64,000 nucleotides of DNA from Zoogloea oleivorans. GTDB lineage: Bacteria > Pseudomonadota > Gammaproteobacteria > Burkholderiales > Rhodocyclaceae. Shown in pieces: positions 43,945 through 52,918 of this stretch (its first letter is position 1; every line of letters begins with the position of its first letter). The translations under genes were made by a program, and so were the position numbers. The notes beneath the pieces were generated by a model, which worked only from the letters and a program-made list of their open reading frames with translations, was not told the origin of the DNA and did not search any database. The DNA lies in contig NZ_SDKK01000001.1 in the NCBI RefSeq assembly GCF_008107625.1, positions 63,686-127,685 on the forward strand. The letters are read 5' to 3'.

Positions 43945-45051
43945 ATGAATCCCGTTTTCACCGCGCTGGCCGCGGTGGCGTTTGGCTTGATGATGCTCGG
44001 AGGCGATGCCTCTGCCGCTCACAAGCCGGCCCACCATGAGCCGGCCCGCAAGGCCGCACCGCATGTCCGGCCCGTTGCCAAGTCCGCCGCCCCCAAGCCT
44101 GCGGCCGCTCCTAAAGCCACGTTCTCCCGGGGCAAGGCCGCCAAGGTTGTTGGCGCAAAGGTTGTTCCCGCCAAAGAGACACGCGTGGCGCCTAAAACGC
44201 TGCGCTCCGGCAAGCCAGAGGCTTCTGTGAGGGCCGGCAAGATTGCGCCGGTTGTCCGCGAAACGGCCACCAGAGGGCGGGCTGACAAACAATACCGGGT
44301 GAGCCGTAATGAGGTTCAGCCTGAACGCCCGGGCAAGGCTGGCAGACGCAATGCCGAGCCGGTCCAGCCGGCGGCCCGGCGTACTCAGAAACCGATTGGC
44401 CGCGAAGCCTTCGTGCCGATCGGTCGCGAAGCCTTTGTGCCGACCTCGCCGCCGGTGCGGCAGGCCGCTGCTCGCCAGGCTCTGGTGATTCCGCCGCCCA
44501 TGCAGCCCCGGCCGCTTGTTTCGGCTCCGCCTGCTGCTGTTCCGACTCCGACCCCGCTGCGCCCGACGACCGAATTGCCGAAGGTGGCGCCTCGTGTGCT
44601 GGTGCCGTTTGCTGCTTCGGCCGCCGGCTTGTCGGCCGCCGAAGCAGCCGCTGCCGCTGCCGCGGCGGTGCAGACGCCTGAAGCGGCCCAAGTGACGCCG
44701 CCGGCGCAGGTCGCTCCGCCGGCTTCTGTGCCCGCTGTGGCAAGCCCGGCCCAGCCCCCGCTCGCCATCCAGGCTCCGCCGTCGGCCCGTCCGGGGCGCG
44801 GTCTGGCGCGAGCCTATGCGATGGATGGGGCGACCTTCTACCAGAGTGGACGCAAGATCCGCGTACAGGGCCTGGACGTGAAGGAGCCGGGAATGACCTC
44901 GGAACATGCGACCCAGCGCCTGCAACGGGCGCTGGATTCAGGGAATCTGACGGTGGAGCCGGTGGAAGCCGATAGTGCCGGTCACACCCTGGCGGTGGTG
45001 CGGGTGAATGGTCGCAACGTGGCCGACTCCGTGCGGGCGGCGGCCAACTAA
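43945..45051 (+). CDS. Secreted Ala/Pro-rich protein with degenerate nuclease-like domain
   Basis: A protein of about 368 residues with a signal peptide (LAAVAFGLMMLGGDASA), a long Ala/Pro/Lys-rich disordered region (to about residue 285) and a C-terminal staphylococcal-nuclease-like domain (AYAMDGATFYQSGRKIRVQG, LDVKEPG, TLAVVRVNGRNVADSV). Aligned by eye to SNase, one metal Asp is Ala (DGA instead of DGD) and the catalytic Arg87 is His (AGHTLA), so nuclease activity is doubtful. An exact 8-residue tandem repeat PIGREAFV lies in the linker. ATG 43945 follows AGGAG. Confidence 0.75.
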   Translation: MNPVFTALAAVAFGLMMLGGDASAAHKPAHHEPARKAAPHVRPVAKSAAPKPAAAPKATFSRGKAAKVVGAKVVPAKETRVAPKTLRSGKPEASVRAGKIAPVVRETATRGRADKQYRVSRNEVQPERPGKAGRRNAEPVQPAARRTQKPIGREAFVPIGREAFVPTSPPVRQAAARQALVIPPPMQPRPLVSAPPAAVPTPTPLRPTTELPKVAPRVLVPFAASAAGLSAAEAAAAAAAAVQTPEAAQVTPPAQVAPPASVPAVASPAQPPLAIQAPPSARPGRGLARAYAMDGATFYQSGRKIRVQGLDVKEPGMTSEHATQRLQRALDSGNLTVEPVEADSAGHTLAVVRVNGRNVADSVRAAAN

Positions 45052-45061
45052 GCCTGCCGAC

Positions 45062-45910
45062 TTACATCGCGACGAGAGACTGCCGGCCCCACCAGGATTC
45101 GCCGGCAGCCAGTTCTACCGGCTGACGCACGACGGCGGCTTCCACGCACAGCATGTGGCGGAAGCCGTCGGCGGGCATGTCGGCTAAGTTCGCGCACTTG
45201 TGTTCCCATGGGTTCCAGATCACTACGTCGGGGCAGTTCTCTGCGTGGATGCCCAGCGTTCGGTGATCTTCATGCACGAGCAGGGCGGGGGGCATGCCGT
45301 GATAAATGCGGTCCACCTTTTCTTCAATGATCACTGACGTGTTCATTTCCAGCTTGGGCGTGTTGCCATCGACGCAGTCCCGGTATTCCAGGCCGCGCAG
45401 GCCTTCGATGCGCACAGCTTCCACTTCCTTCACCTTCAGGTAGGTGTGCAGGGCGGCGGTGAAGCTGAAGGGCGTGTCGCCCGTGTTTTCCACTTCGAAT
45501 TCGATGTCCAGGCGCCCGGCGCCGATGGCGATGCTCATCTCGGCGGCGAAGGCGTGCGGCCACAGGGCGCGGGTTTCCTCGTTATCGACAAGGCGCAGGG
45601 TGACAAGGGTGAAATCCTTGCCCGGGCGGGTATTGGTAACTTCCCAGCGTTGTTTGCGGGCAAAGCCGTGCTTGGGCAGGGTGCCGAGTTCGCCGAACTG
45701 CGGGAAGCACACCGGCACGCCGCCGCGAATGGCCGTTTCGCCATCGAACACGGCCTTGGGGCTGAGGTAGAGGCGATCTTCGCCACCGGCCGGGGTCCAC
45801 GACAGCACCTGGGCACCGAACAGGCTGATGAGGGCGACGGCGCCATCGGGTGTTTGCAGTTTGATGACGGGCTGGCCGTGAAGCTCGGCCATTTCGATCT
45901 GGTCGGTCAT
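45062..45910 (-). CDS. D-hexose-6-phosphate mutarotase
   Basis: A 282-residue aldose-1-epimerase-fold enzyme of the YeaD type, which interconverts alpha and beta anomers of glucose 6-phosphate. Family marks are GGVPVCFPQFGELGTLPKHGFAR in outline (catalytic His and Arg nearby), SFTAALHTYLKV and VIWNPWEHKCANLADM. ATG 45910 is chosen by alignment of MTDQIEMAELHGQP; the frame stays open to 45967. It ends 10 nt from the nuclease-like gene, tail-to-tail. Confidence 0.9.
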   Translation of the reverse strand: MTDQIEMAELHGQPVIKLQTPDGAVALISLFGAQVLSWTPAGGEDRLYLSPKAVFDGETAIRGGVPVCFPQFGELGTLPKHGFARKQRWEVTNTRPGKDFTLVTLRLVDNEETRALWPHAFAAEMSIAIGAGRLDIEFEVENTGDTPFSFTAALHTYLKVKEVEAVRIEGLRGLEYRDCVDGNTPKLEMNTSVIIEEKVDRIYHGMPPALLVHEDHRTLGIHAENCPDVVIWNPWEHKCANLADMPADGFRHMLCVEAAVVRQPVELAAGESWWGRQSLVAM

Positions 45911-45929
45911 ATTTCCGGAAAAGGCAGGA

Positions 45930-46520
45930 TTACAGAGGGCGCGATGATAGCGCGGCAACCTCGCCATGGCGGAAACAGTCGGTGGTGTGATCGTTCACCA
46001 GGCCGGCGGCCTGCATGAAGGCGTAGCAGATCGTGCTGCCGACGAAACGGAAGCCGCGCTTCTTGAGGTCTTTGCTCAAGGCGTCGGACAGCGGGGTGCT
46101 GGCCTGGGCGTCCTTGAGGCTGGCGAGGGCGTTCTGGATGGGTCGGCCATCGACGAAGCGCCACAGGTAAGCATCGAAGCTGCCGAACTCGGCCTGCACG
46201 GCCAGAAAGGCGCGGGCGTTGCCGATGGTCGAGGAGATCTTCAGGCGGTTGCGGACGATGCCCGGGTTGAGCATGAGGGCGGCCTGGTCGGCTTCCGTAA
46301 AGCACGCCACCACGGCCGGGTCGAAGTTGGCAAAAGCGGCGCGGTAGTTGTCGCGCTTACGCAAGACGGTGATCCACGACAGCCCGGCCTGGGCGCCTTC
46401 GAGGGTGAGCAGTTCGAAGAGCGCCCGGTCGTCATGGAGCGGCACGCCCCATTCGGTGTCGTGGTAGGCCTGGTACAGGGCGTCTGCCCCACACCAGGCG
46501 CAGCGGACGAGTTCCGGCAT
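45930..46520 (-). CDS. tag: DNA-3-methyladenine glycosylase I
   Basis: A 196-residue base-excision enzyme for N3-methyladenine. The N-terminal zinc knuckle CAWC, the YHDTEWGVPLHDDRALFELLTLEG motif (read in parts) and AGLSWITVLRKRDNYRAAF are diagnostic. C-terminal zinc ligands lie in the VNDHTTDCFRH segment. Its start abuts the stop of the acetyltransferase gene (1-nt overlap). Confidence 0.96.
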   Translation of the reverse strand: MPELVRCAWCGADALYQAYHDTEWGVPLHDDRALFELLTLEGAQAGLSWITVLRKRDNYRAAFANFDPAVVACFTEADQAALMLNPGIVRNRLKISSTIGNARAFLAVQAEFGSFDAYLWRFVDGRPIQNALASLKDAQASTPLSDALSKDLKKRGFRFVGSTICYAFMQAAGLVNDHTTDCFRHGEVAALSSRPL

Positions 46521-49207
46521 CAGCCTTGCAGCGTCAGGATGCCGTGCTTGACGGTGTTGTCTTCCGGGTCGTTGTGCAGCACGAAGCCAAGGCTCTGGAC
46601 GAACTTGAGCATGCGGTCGTTGTTCGACAGGAACAGGCCGTTCATGCTGTGCAGGCCGCGATCGCGGGCGGTTTCGATGAGCACGCCCATCAGCCGGCGG
46701 GCGAGGCCGCGGTGCTGCCAGTCTTCGGCGACAACGATGGCGAACTCGCAGGATTCGCCGTCCGGATTGACCGCGTAGCGCGCTACCCCGATTTCAACTT
46801 CGACCCCGTCTTCTTCAATGATGGCGAGGAAGGCCATTTCCCGGTCGTAGTCGATCTGCGTCAGGCGGGCGACCATGGCGGGCGGCAGTTCGCGCATGGT
46901 GTTCATGAAGCGCAGGTACTTGGTTTCGGGTGACAGCTTGCGCACGAATTCGATTTCGAGTTCGGCGTCTTCCGGCTTGATCGGACGCACCAGGATCTCG
47001 CCTTCGGGCATGGAAATCTTGGTAATGAGGTGCGACGGATAGGGGTGGATCGCCATGTGGTCATAGCGGTCGGCGGTCGGGGCAATGTTGTCGACCGTGA
47101 TGCGGGCATCCACGGCAACGGCGCCGTTTTCGTCCACGATCAGCGGGTTGATGTCCATTTCGCGAATCCACGGTAGTTCGCAGACCATTTCGGAGATGCG
47201 CAGCAGCACGAACTCCAGCGACTCCATGTTGATCGGCGGCATGTTGCGGTATTCGCCGAGGAGGGTCGCCACGCGGGTGGACTTGATCAGGTCCTGTACC
47301 AGATAGTTGTTCAGCGGCGGCAGGGCGACGGCGCGGTCGGCCTGGATTTCGATGTGCGCGCCACCTTCGCCAAAGGTGATCACCGGGCCGAAGACCGGGT
47401 CACGGAAGGCGCCGACCATCAGTTCGCGGCCGTAGGGCTTGATGATCATCGGCTCGATGGCGACGCCGTTGATGATGGCGTCGGGACGCTTCTTCTTCAC
47501 CTCTTCCAGGATTTCCTGGTAGGCCGAGCGTACCGCAGCCAGCCCGCGCAGGTTGAGGCGCACGCCGCCGGTGTCGGCCTTGTGGGTGATGGACGGGGAG
47601 TCGATCTTCATGGCCACCGGCAGGCCGAGTTCTTCGGCGAGCACCATGGCCTCGGTGGCGGAGCGGGCCACTACGGTTTGCGCGATGGGAATGCGGAAGG
47701 CCGCCAGCAGGGCCTTGGATTCCATCTCGTTGAGATTCTTGCGGCGCTCGGAGAGAGCCGTTTCGATGACCAGACGGGCACTCTCGACCGACGGGGGATT
47801 GAGGTCGGACGACAGCGAGGCCGGCGTCTGCACCAGCAGTTTCTGGTTGCGGTAATAGGCGGAGATGTGCCCGAACAACTCGACGGCGGGTTCGGTGGTG
47901 CGGAAGGTCGGGATGCCGGCCGCTTCGAAGAGCTTGCGCCCCTCGCGAACCTGTTCCTCGCCCATCCAGCAGGTGAACACCGGCTTGTCGGCATTTCGTT
48001 CGATCTCGATGATCTTTTGGGCGACTTCGGTCGGGCGGGTCATGGCCTGCGGACACAGGATGGTCAGCACGCCTTCGACGTTCTCGTCGGCCAGCACGAT
48101 TTCCATGGTCTTGCCGTAGCGCTCGGGGTCGGCGTCGCCGATGATGTCCACCGGGTTGGTGTGCGACCAGTTGGCCGGCAGAATTTCGTTGAGCTTGGCG
48201 ACGGTGGCGTCGGTGAGCTTGGCCATCGGGATGCGCAGGTCGGCAGCCCGGTCGGCGGCCATCACGCCTGGCCCGCCACCGTTGGTGATCACGGCGAGGT
48301 GGTTGCCACGCGGACGGAAGTGGGAGAACAGGGCGTTGGCGGCGGCGAAAAGCTGGCCCAGGTTGTACAGGCGGATCACACCGGCACGACGCAGGGCCGC
48401 GTCGAAGACGGCATCTTCGCCGACCATTGCGCCGGAGTGCAGCAAGGCAGCGTGGGAGCCGGCCGGATGGCGGCCAACCTTGATCAGCAGCACCGGCTTG
48501 ACGCGGGCGGCGGCGCGCAGGGCGCTGACGAAGCGGCGCGCGTCCTTGATGCCTTCGACGTACAGGAAGATGCTTTCGGTGCGGGAGTCCGACACCATGT
48601 ATTCGAGGACTTCACCGAAGTCCACGTCCACCGAGGTGCCGAGGGACACGACGGAGGAGAAGCCCACGTTGTTCGGGCGTGCCCAGTCGAGGATCGCCGA
48701 ACAGAGGGCGCCGGACTGGGAGATCAGACCGATGGAACCCTTGATGGCGCCGCCGTCGGCAAAGCTGGCATTGAGGCCGAGTTCGGGGCGCAGCACGCCC
48801 AGACAGTTGGGGCCGAGCAGGCGGATGCGGTGGCGGCGGGCGTTCTCGACGGTGTTCTTCTCGAGCATCTTGCCCCGCGGGCCGTTGTCGGAGAAGCCCG
48901 ACGGCAGGACGACGACCGACTTGGTGCCAGCGCGACCACAGGCGTCGACGATGGCCGGCACGCGGTCGGCCTTGGTGGTGATGACGGCCAGGTCGAGGCG
49001 CTGGGGAATATCCTCGACGCTCTTGTAACAGGGCACGCCCAGCACGCTCTCGTACTTGGGATTCACGGCGAACAGTTTGCCCTTGAATCCTGCCTCCAGC
49101 ATGTTGCGGATGAGGATTTTGCCCAGGGAGAACTCGCGTTCGCTGGCGCCGATGATGGCCACGGAGCGGGGCTCGAAGAGAGGCGTGAGGTAGTGCTGTT
49201 CGTTCAT
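46520..49207 (-). CDS. ADP-forming acyl-CoA synthetase-like protein with GNAT domain (Pat/YfiQ type)
   Basis: An 895-residue protein-lysine acetyltransferase of the Pat/PatZ architecture. It has a CoA-binding Rossmann domain (PRSVAIIGASEREFSLG), a succinyl-CoA-ligase-like domain (GLISQSGALCSAILDW), an ATP-grasp domain (VAMKIDSPSITHKADTGGV) and a C-terminal GNAT domain (EFAIVVAEDWQHRGLARRLMG). Known relatives acetylate and inactivate acetyl-CoA synthetase. The 222 nt upstream (49208-49429) hold no gene. Confidence 0.92.
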   Translation of the reverse strand: MNEQHYLTPLFEPRSVAIIGASEREFSLGKILIRNMLEAGFKGKLFAVNPKYESVLGVPCYKSVEDIPQRLDLAVITTKADRVPAIVDACGRAGTKSVVVLPSGFSDNGPRGKMLEKNTVENARRHRIRLLGPNCLGVLRPELGLNASFADGGAIKGSIGLISQSGALCSAILDWARPNNVGFSSVVSLGTSVDVDFGEVLEYMVSDSRTESIFLYVEGIKDARRFVSALRAAARVKPVLLIKVGRHPAGSHAALLHSGAMVGEDAVFDAALRRAGVIRLYNLGQLFAAANALFSHFRPRGNHLAVITNGGGPGVMAADRAADLRIPMAKLTDATVAKLNEILPANWSHTNPVDIIGDADPERYGKTMEIVLADENVEGVLTILCPQAMTRPTEVAQKIIEIERNADKPVFTCWMGEEQVREGRKLFEAAGIPTFRTTEPAVELFGHISAYYRNQKLLVQTPASLSSDLNPPSVESARLVIETALSERRKNLNEMESKALLAAFRIPIAQTVVARSATEAMVLAEELGLPVAMKIDSPSITHKADTGGVRLNLRGLAAVRSAYQEILEEVKKKRPDAIINGVAIEPMIIKPYGRELMVGAFRDPVFGPVITFGEGGAHIEIQADRAVALPPLNNYLVQDLIKSTRVATLLGEYRNMPPINMESLEFVLLRISEMVCELPWIREMDINPLIVDENGAVAVDARITVDNIAPTADRYDHMAIHPYPSHLITKISMPEGEILVRPIKPEDAELEIEFVRKLSPETKYLRFMNTMRELPPAMVARLTQIDYDREMAFLAIIEEDGVEVEIGVARYAVNPDGESCEFAIVVAEDWQHRGLARRLMGVLIETARDRGLHSMNGLFLSNNDRMLKFVQSLGFVLHNDPEDNTVKHGILTLQG

Positions 49208-49429
49208 GATGAGTACTCGAGTGAGTGCAGTTCGTGCGGCTATTGTGCTGCCGTTGTCACGGGGTCGTCAGCCATTTAGGGTCGGGCGGATTTTAACCCG
49301 CAAGGATGAGGCCACGCATACGTATAAGTACCGACATATTGCGCTGCACAACCGCTCCTGTGACTTATATCAAGGCTTGTGTATTCAGAGTGTTGCACGG
49401 GGGCAACGGATTTGTGTCGACGCAACGTT

Positions 49430-52300
49430 TCAGTGGCTCAGCGTGAAGAAAAAGCTGGCTCCTTCGTCGGGGGCGGACATCGCCCATACCTGCCCTTCAT
49501 GGCGCTGGATGACCCGCTGGACGGTGGCCAGGCCGATGCCGGTGCCGGCAAATTCACTGATGCCGTGCAGGCGGTGGAAAGGCAGGAACAGCTTGGAGGC
49601 GAAGCTCATGTCGAAGCCGGCACCGTTGTCGGAGACGCAATAGACGATCTGCTTGTCGTGCAGTTCGGCGTGGAAGCGGATCTCGGCGATTTCCCGGCGA
49701 CTGGTGAACTTCCAGGCGTTGCGCAGTAGGTTGTCGAGGGCGACACGGATCAGCGCCCGGTCGGCGGCGGCAAACAGGCCGGGTTCCACGTGGCTTTGGA
49801 CATGGCGCTCCGGGTCTTCCTGGTGCAGTTCGGTAAGGATCTGCTCGACGATCTGGCTGAGGTTTACTTGTTCACGCTTCATGGTCTGGCGGGTCAGCCG
49901 GGCCAGATCGATGAGATCGTCGATGAGGCGGGCCATGCGCTGGGTGGCGACGCGGATGCGCTGGAGGTATTCGCGGCCGGTTTCGTCCAGGCGCGGGGCG
50001 TAATCCTCGGAGACGATCTGGGCGAAGCCGTCGATGGCCCGCAGCGGTGCCCGCAGGTCGTGGGAGACCGAGTAGGAAAAGGCTTCGAGTTCCCGGTTGG
50101 AGGCTTCCAGTTCGGCGGTGCGCACGCGCACGCGGGCTTCGAGTTCGCGATTCAGGTTGCGCTGGGATTGTTCGGCTTCCTTGCGCGCGGTGATGTCGTC
50201 GAGGGTGCCCGAACTGCCGATCACGTGGTCGTAGGTGTCGAGCAGGGGGCGGATCGTCGCCTCGACCCAGCGCGGCCCGTCCGACTGGGTGCGCAGGCGG
50301 AATTCGAACTGGCCGATTTCGTCGTAGCCGTCGCGGATCGCCCGCAGGCGTTGCTCAACCCGTACCCGGTCTTCGTCGATGACGAAATCGAGGAGGTTCT
50401 GGCCAATGGACAGGCGGCTGTCGAAGCCGGTGGTGTGGCGCCAGGCCCGGTTGAAAAATGTGACCCGGCCTTCCTTGTCGGTCTGGAAAAGGATCTCGTT
50501 GACCGACTCGACCACGTCCCGGTACATGGCCCGGCTTTCGCGCAGAACCTGCTCCGCCGACAGCCAGCGGGCCACGTCGCGGAGCACGTAGAGCACGGCT
50601 GGCTGACCTTCGAAGCGGATGCGCACGCCAGTGGCTTCGGCGCTGATCGATTCGCCGTCGAGGCGCTGATAGCGCAGCGGCAGTGGTGGGAGAATCGGCT
50701 GATGAGACGCCGCCTCGAACTGCTGCAGGCGGGCGCTCTCCATGGCCCGGTCGTCCGGATGCACGAGTGACAGCATGTCAATGCCGTCGAGGGCATGCGC
50801 TTCGCTTGCACCCAGGAGTTGGCGCGAGGCCGCATTGACCAGATGGATACGGCCGCCGATGCACACCAGTGTGGCTTCGGGCGACAGTTCGAAGAGCTGG
50901 CGATAACGTTCTTCGCCGGCCTGGCGGCTGTCGAGGGTCTCGCGGATGGCGGAGATGTCCTCGGTGATCACCACGAAGCAGGGAGGTGCTCCGGAGCTCT
51001 CCGCAATCAGGCGGGTGGACTCCCGGCACCAGCGAAGACTGCCGTCGGCAACCCGATAACTGACTTCACGCGTGAAGTGGTCTGCTTCGCCGGCCATGCA
51101 GCGGGCCCGCAAGGCCTGGCCGGCTGCCGCGTCTTCCGTCCGCAGCATGGCATCGGCGGGCATGCCGACGAGTGCTTCGACCGAGCGGCCGAGGAAGGTC
51201 GCGAGGGCATTGTTGACCTGCAGCCAGCGGTTGTCGGCCGAAATGCTGCCGATGTTCGTCGGAGCCTTGTCGAAGAGCGCGCGGAAGAAGGCTTCATCGT
51301 GTTGCAGGTGCTCGCGCGCCCTGATCTCGCCAGTGACGTTGCGGGTGGTGCCGCAGTAGCCGGCAAATACCCCCCGCCGGTCAAACACGGGGATGCCGGA
51401 TTCACTCAGCCAGATCGGTCGCCCCTGCGCATCAAGGCGCTTGAAGACAAAATTGGAGAAAGGTTCGATTTGGCGCAGGTGGGCAATATGCTCCGCCCAG
51501 GGCGCCGCGTCAGGCGTTGTGTCGGGCAAGTCCCAGCGCCTGGTGCCGATGCGGTCGTCGGCGGCCAGATCGGCCAGGTGGCCGGAACTGGCGGTGATGG
51601 CCGTGTAGCGCAGGTCGGCGTCCTGCTCCCAATAACCGTCGTGGCTGTAGGCGATGAGGGCGTGGATGCGTTCTTCGTTGCGTTCCAGGTCGTCGGCGAG
51701 GCGGGCCTGATCGGTCACTTCGCGGCCGATGCCGCGGTAGCCCTGGAAGCGTCCGCTGGCGTCGAACAACGGCTGACCACGCAGTTCCAGGTAGCGAATC
51801 TCGCCGGTCGGGCTGCGCCGGGTGAGGGTTACCGCGACAGGCCCGTGGCGGGCTAGGGTGTCTTTATGGGCGATCGCGAAGTCGGCGGGCAGTTCCGGAA
51901 CGATGACTTCATCCCAGGTCCGACCTGGCGCATCTTGTGGTGCAATGCTCGGGATGGCAGGGGCGCCGGGAAGATCAATGAAACGCAGCTCGGAATCGGT
52001 TTCCCACAGCCAGTCGGCCGAGACTTCGACGAAGTCCCGCCAGCGCGTGGTCGTCAGGGCCGGCTGAGGGGGCGCGCTTACCGTTTCTTCGCGTCGCCAG
52101 ATCGGCAGGCGGAAGAGCTGTCCTGCGGCAAGGCCAGCCAGGCCACCCAACAGATAAGGCAGTGCCGTCTGCAGCAGGGCACTGGCGTCTGCTTCGGCTG
52201 CAAATCCCGCCAGGACATCAGGCGAGCACAGACCGCCGGTGATGAGCAGGCAGTGAACAACGGCTGGTCGAAGCAGCGAGGTGGCAGGGCGGAAAACCAT
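49430..52300 (-). CDS. Multi-PAS sensor histidine kinase
   Basis: A 956-residue kinase with an N-terminal hydrophobic region (residues 10-65, with ALPYLLGGLAGLAAGQLF) and five PAS domains starting near WRDFVEVSADWLWETD, HALIAYSHDGYWEQD, FRALFDKAPTNIGSI, YRQLFELSPEATLVC and YRDVVESVNEILFQTD. The phosphoacceptor helix SYSVSHDLRAPLRAIDGFA and an HATPase with DNGAGFDMSFASKLF and GTGIGLATVQRVI follow. This is the phytochrome-type kinase subgroup without a receiver domain. No response regulator is adjacent, and ligands are unknown. Confidence 0.93.
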   Translation of the reverse strand: MVFRPATSLLRPAVVHCLLITGGLCSPDVLAGFAAEADASALLQTALPYLLGGLAGLAAGQLFRLPIWRREETVSAPPQPALTTTRWRDFVEVSADWLWETDSELRFIDLPGAPAIPSIAPQDAPGRTWDEVIVPELPADFAIAHKDTLARHGPVAVTLTRRSPTGEIRYLELRGQPLFDASGRFQGYRGIGREVTDQARLADDLERNEERIHALIAYSHDGYWEQDADLRYTAITASSGHLADLAADDRIGTRRWDLPDTTPDAAPWAEHIAHLRQIEPFSNFVFKRLDAQGRPIWLSESGIPVFDRRGVFAGYCGTTRNVTGEIRAREHLQHDEAFFRALFDKAPTNIGSISADNRWLQVNNALATFLGRSVEALVGMPADAMLRTEDAAAGQALRARCMAGEADHFTREVSYRVADGSLRWCRESTRLIAESSGAPPCFVVITEDISAIRETLDSRQAGEERYRQLFELSPEATLVCIGGRIHLVNAASRQLLGASEAHALDGIDMLSLVHPDDRAMESARLQQFEAASHQPILPPLPLRYQRLDGESISAEATGVRIRFEGQPAVLYVLRDVARWLSAEQVLRESRAMYRDVVESVNEILFQTDKEGRVTFFNRAWRHTTGFDSRLSIGQNLLDFVIDEDRVRVEQRLRAIRDGYDEIGQFEFRLRTQSDGPRWVEATIRPLLDTYDHVIGSSGTLDDITARKEAEQSQRNLNRELEARVRVRTAELEASNRELEAFSYSVSHDLRAPLRAIDGFAQIVSEDYAPRLDETGREYLQRIRVATQRMARLIDDLIDLARLTRQTMKREQVNLSQIVEQILTELHQEDPERHVQSHVEPGLFAAADRALIRVALDNLLRNAWKFTSRREIAEIRFHAELHDKQIVYCVSDNGAGFDMSFASKLFLPFHRLHGISEFAGTGIGLATVQRVIQRHEGQVWAMSAPDEGASFFFTLSH

Positions 52301-52440
52301 CGAGACGTATTATCGTTGTGAGCAGTGCGTTTGGTGCAGCGTCAACGGTGAAGGATCCATGTGCCTTGACACGACAGCTGCAAATTTGTGTGCCGCCCTC
52401 GGAGGTTTTCAGAAAAACTGAAATTTCCTCCCAAATTCAT

Positions 52441-52469
52441 TTGACGAGTCACAAAAGGGTCTGTAATAT
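52441..52469 (+). promoter_or_regulatory. Promoter of the tRNA Pro-Arg-His operon
   Basis: TTGACG at 52441-52446 and TAATAT at 52464-52469 with 17-nt spacing; tRNA-Pro begins 11 nt after the -10. A GC-rich start region (CGCCGCTC) between them could act as a stringent-type discriminator. Confidence 0.8.
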
Positions 52470-52479
52470 TCGCCGCTCT

Positions 52480-52556
52480 CGGGGTGTAGCGCAGTCCGGT
52501 AGCGCGCTTGCTTTGGGAGCAAGATGTCGGGAGTTCGAATCTCTCCACCCCGACCA
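52480..52556 (+). tRNA. tRNA-Pro (TGG)
   Basis: A 77-nt cloverleaf from CGGGGTGTAGCGCAG to an encoded CCA. The anticodon loop CTTTGGGAG gives TGG. Confidence 0.97.
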
Positions 52557-52582
52557 AAGCTTGACCCCGTGCCCACGGCAAT

Positions 52583-52656
52583 CTGCCCGTAGCTCAACTG
52601 GATAGAGCACCGGCCTTCTAAGCCGGGGGTTACAGGTTCGATTCCTGTCGGGCAGG
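52583..52656 (+). tRNA. tRNA-Arg (TCT)
   Basis: A 74-nt cloverleaf; the acceptor stem CTGCCCG pairs with CGGGCAG, and G is the discriminator. The anticodon loop CCTTCTAAG gives TCT. No CCA is encoded (GCTC follows), unlike the two neighbouring tRNAs, so CCA must be added after transcription. Confidence 0.95.
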
Positions 52657-52702
52657 CTCTGACAAGTTTCAAGATTGGCGATTCAGTTCGACAATCCGTA
52701 GT

Positions 52703-52779
52703 GGCGGCATTAGCTCAGTTGGTAGAGCACTGGATTGTGATTCCAGTGGTCACCGGTTCGAACCCGGTATGTCGCCCCA
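52703..52779 (+). tRNA. tRNA-His (GTG)
   Basis: A cloverleaf including the extra 5' G (G-1 at 52703, opposite C73), ending in an encoded CCA. The anticodon loop ATTGTGATT gives GTG. The second mobile element begins after its 3' end. Confidence 0.96.
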
Positions 52780-52806
52780 AAAATTCAAGCACTTAGCGCA
52801 GATTTA

Positions 52807-52843
52807 CAGTAAGCGCGAAAGTTGCAGTAAGCAGATAGTAAGC
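52807..52843. repeat. Three direct repeats of (C)AGTAAGC next to tRNA-His
   Basis: CAGTAAGC at 52807-52814 and 52825-52832, and TAGTAAGC at 52836-52843. Short direct repeats just inside an element end may be arm-type integrase sites. No gene lies between tRNA-His and 52919. Confidence 0.45.
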
Positions 52844-52848
52844 AACGA

Positions 52849-52873
52849 AGCACGCCGAAAAGCGGGCTTTTTT
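52849..52873 (+). terminator. Terminator after the tRNA Pro-Arg-His operon
   Basis: AGCACGC (52849-52855) pairs with GCGGGCT (52862-52868) with one mismatch, followed by TTTTTT. It is correctly oriented to end tRNA transcription before the minus-strand element genes. Confidence 0.7.
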
Positions 52874-52918
52874 GCGTCTACCTGTCTTGGTGGAGCTTTG
52901 CGGTGTGCGGCCCCAGCA

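Noticed and set aside
44393-44440. Variable-number repeat as phase-variation switch
   Set aside because: The tandem PIGREAFV unit is 24 nt, two copies only and in frame, so it would not switch expression.
47354-49279. 641-codon plus-strand ORF opposite the acetyltransferase gene
   Set aside because: Antisense shadow; GC-skewed residues and no motif.
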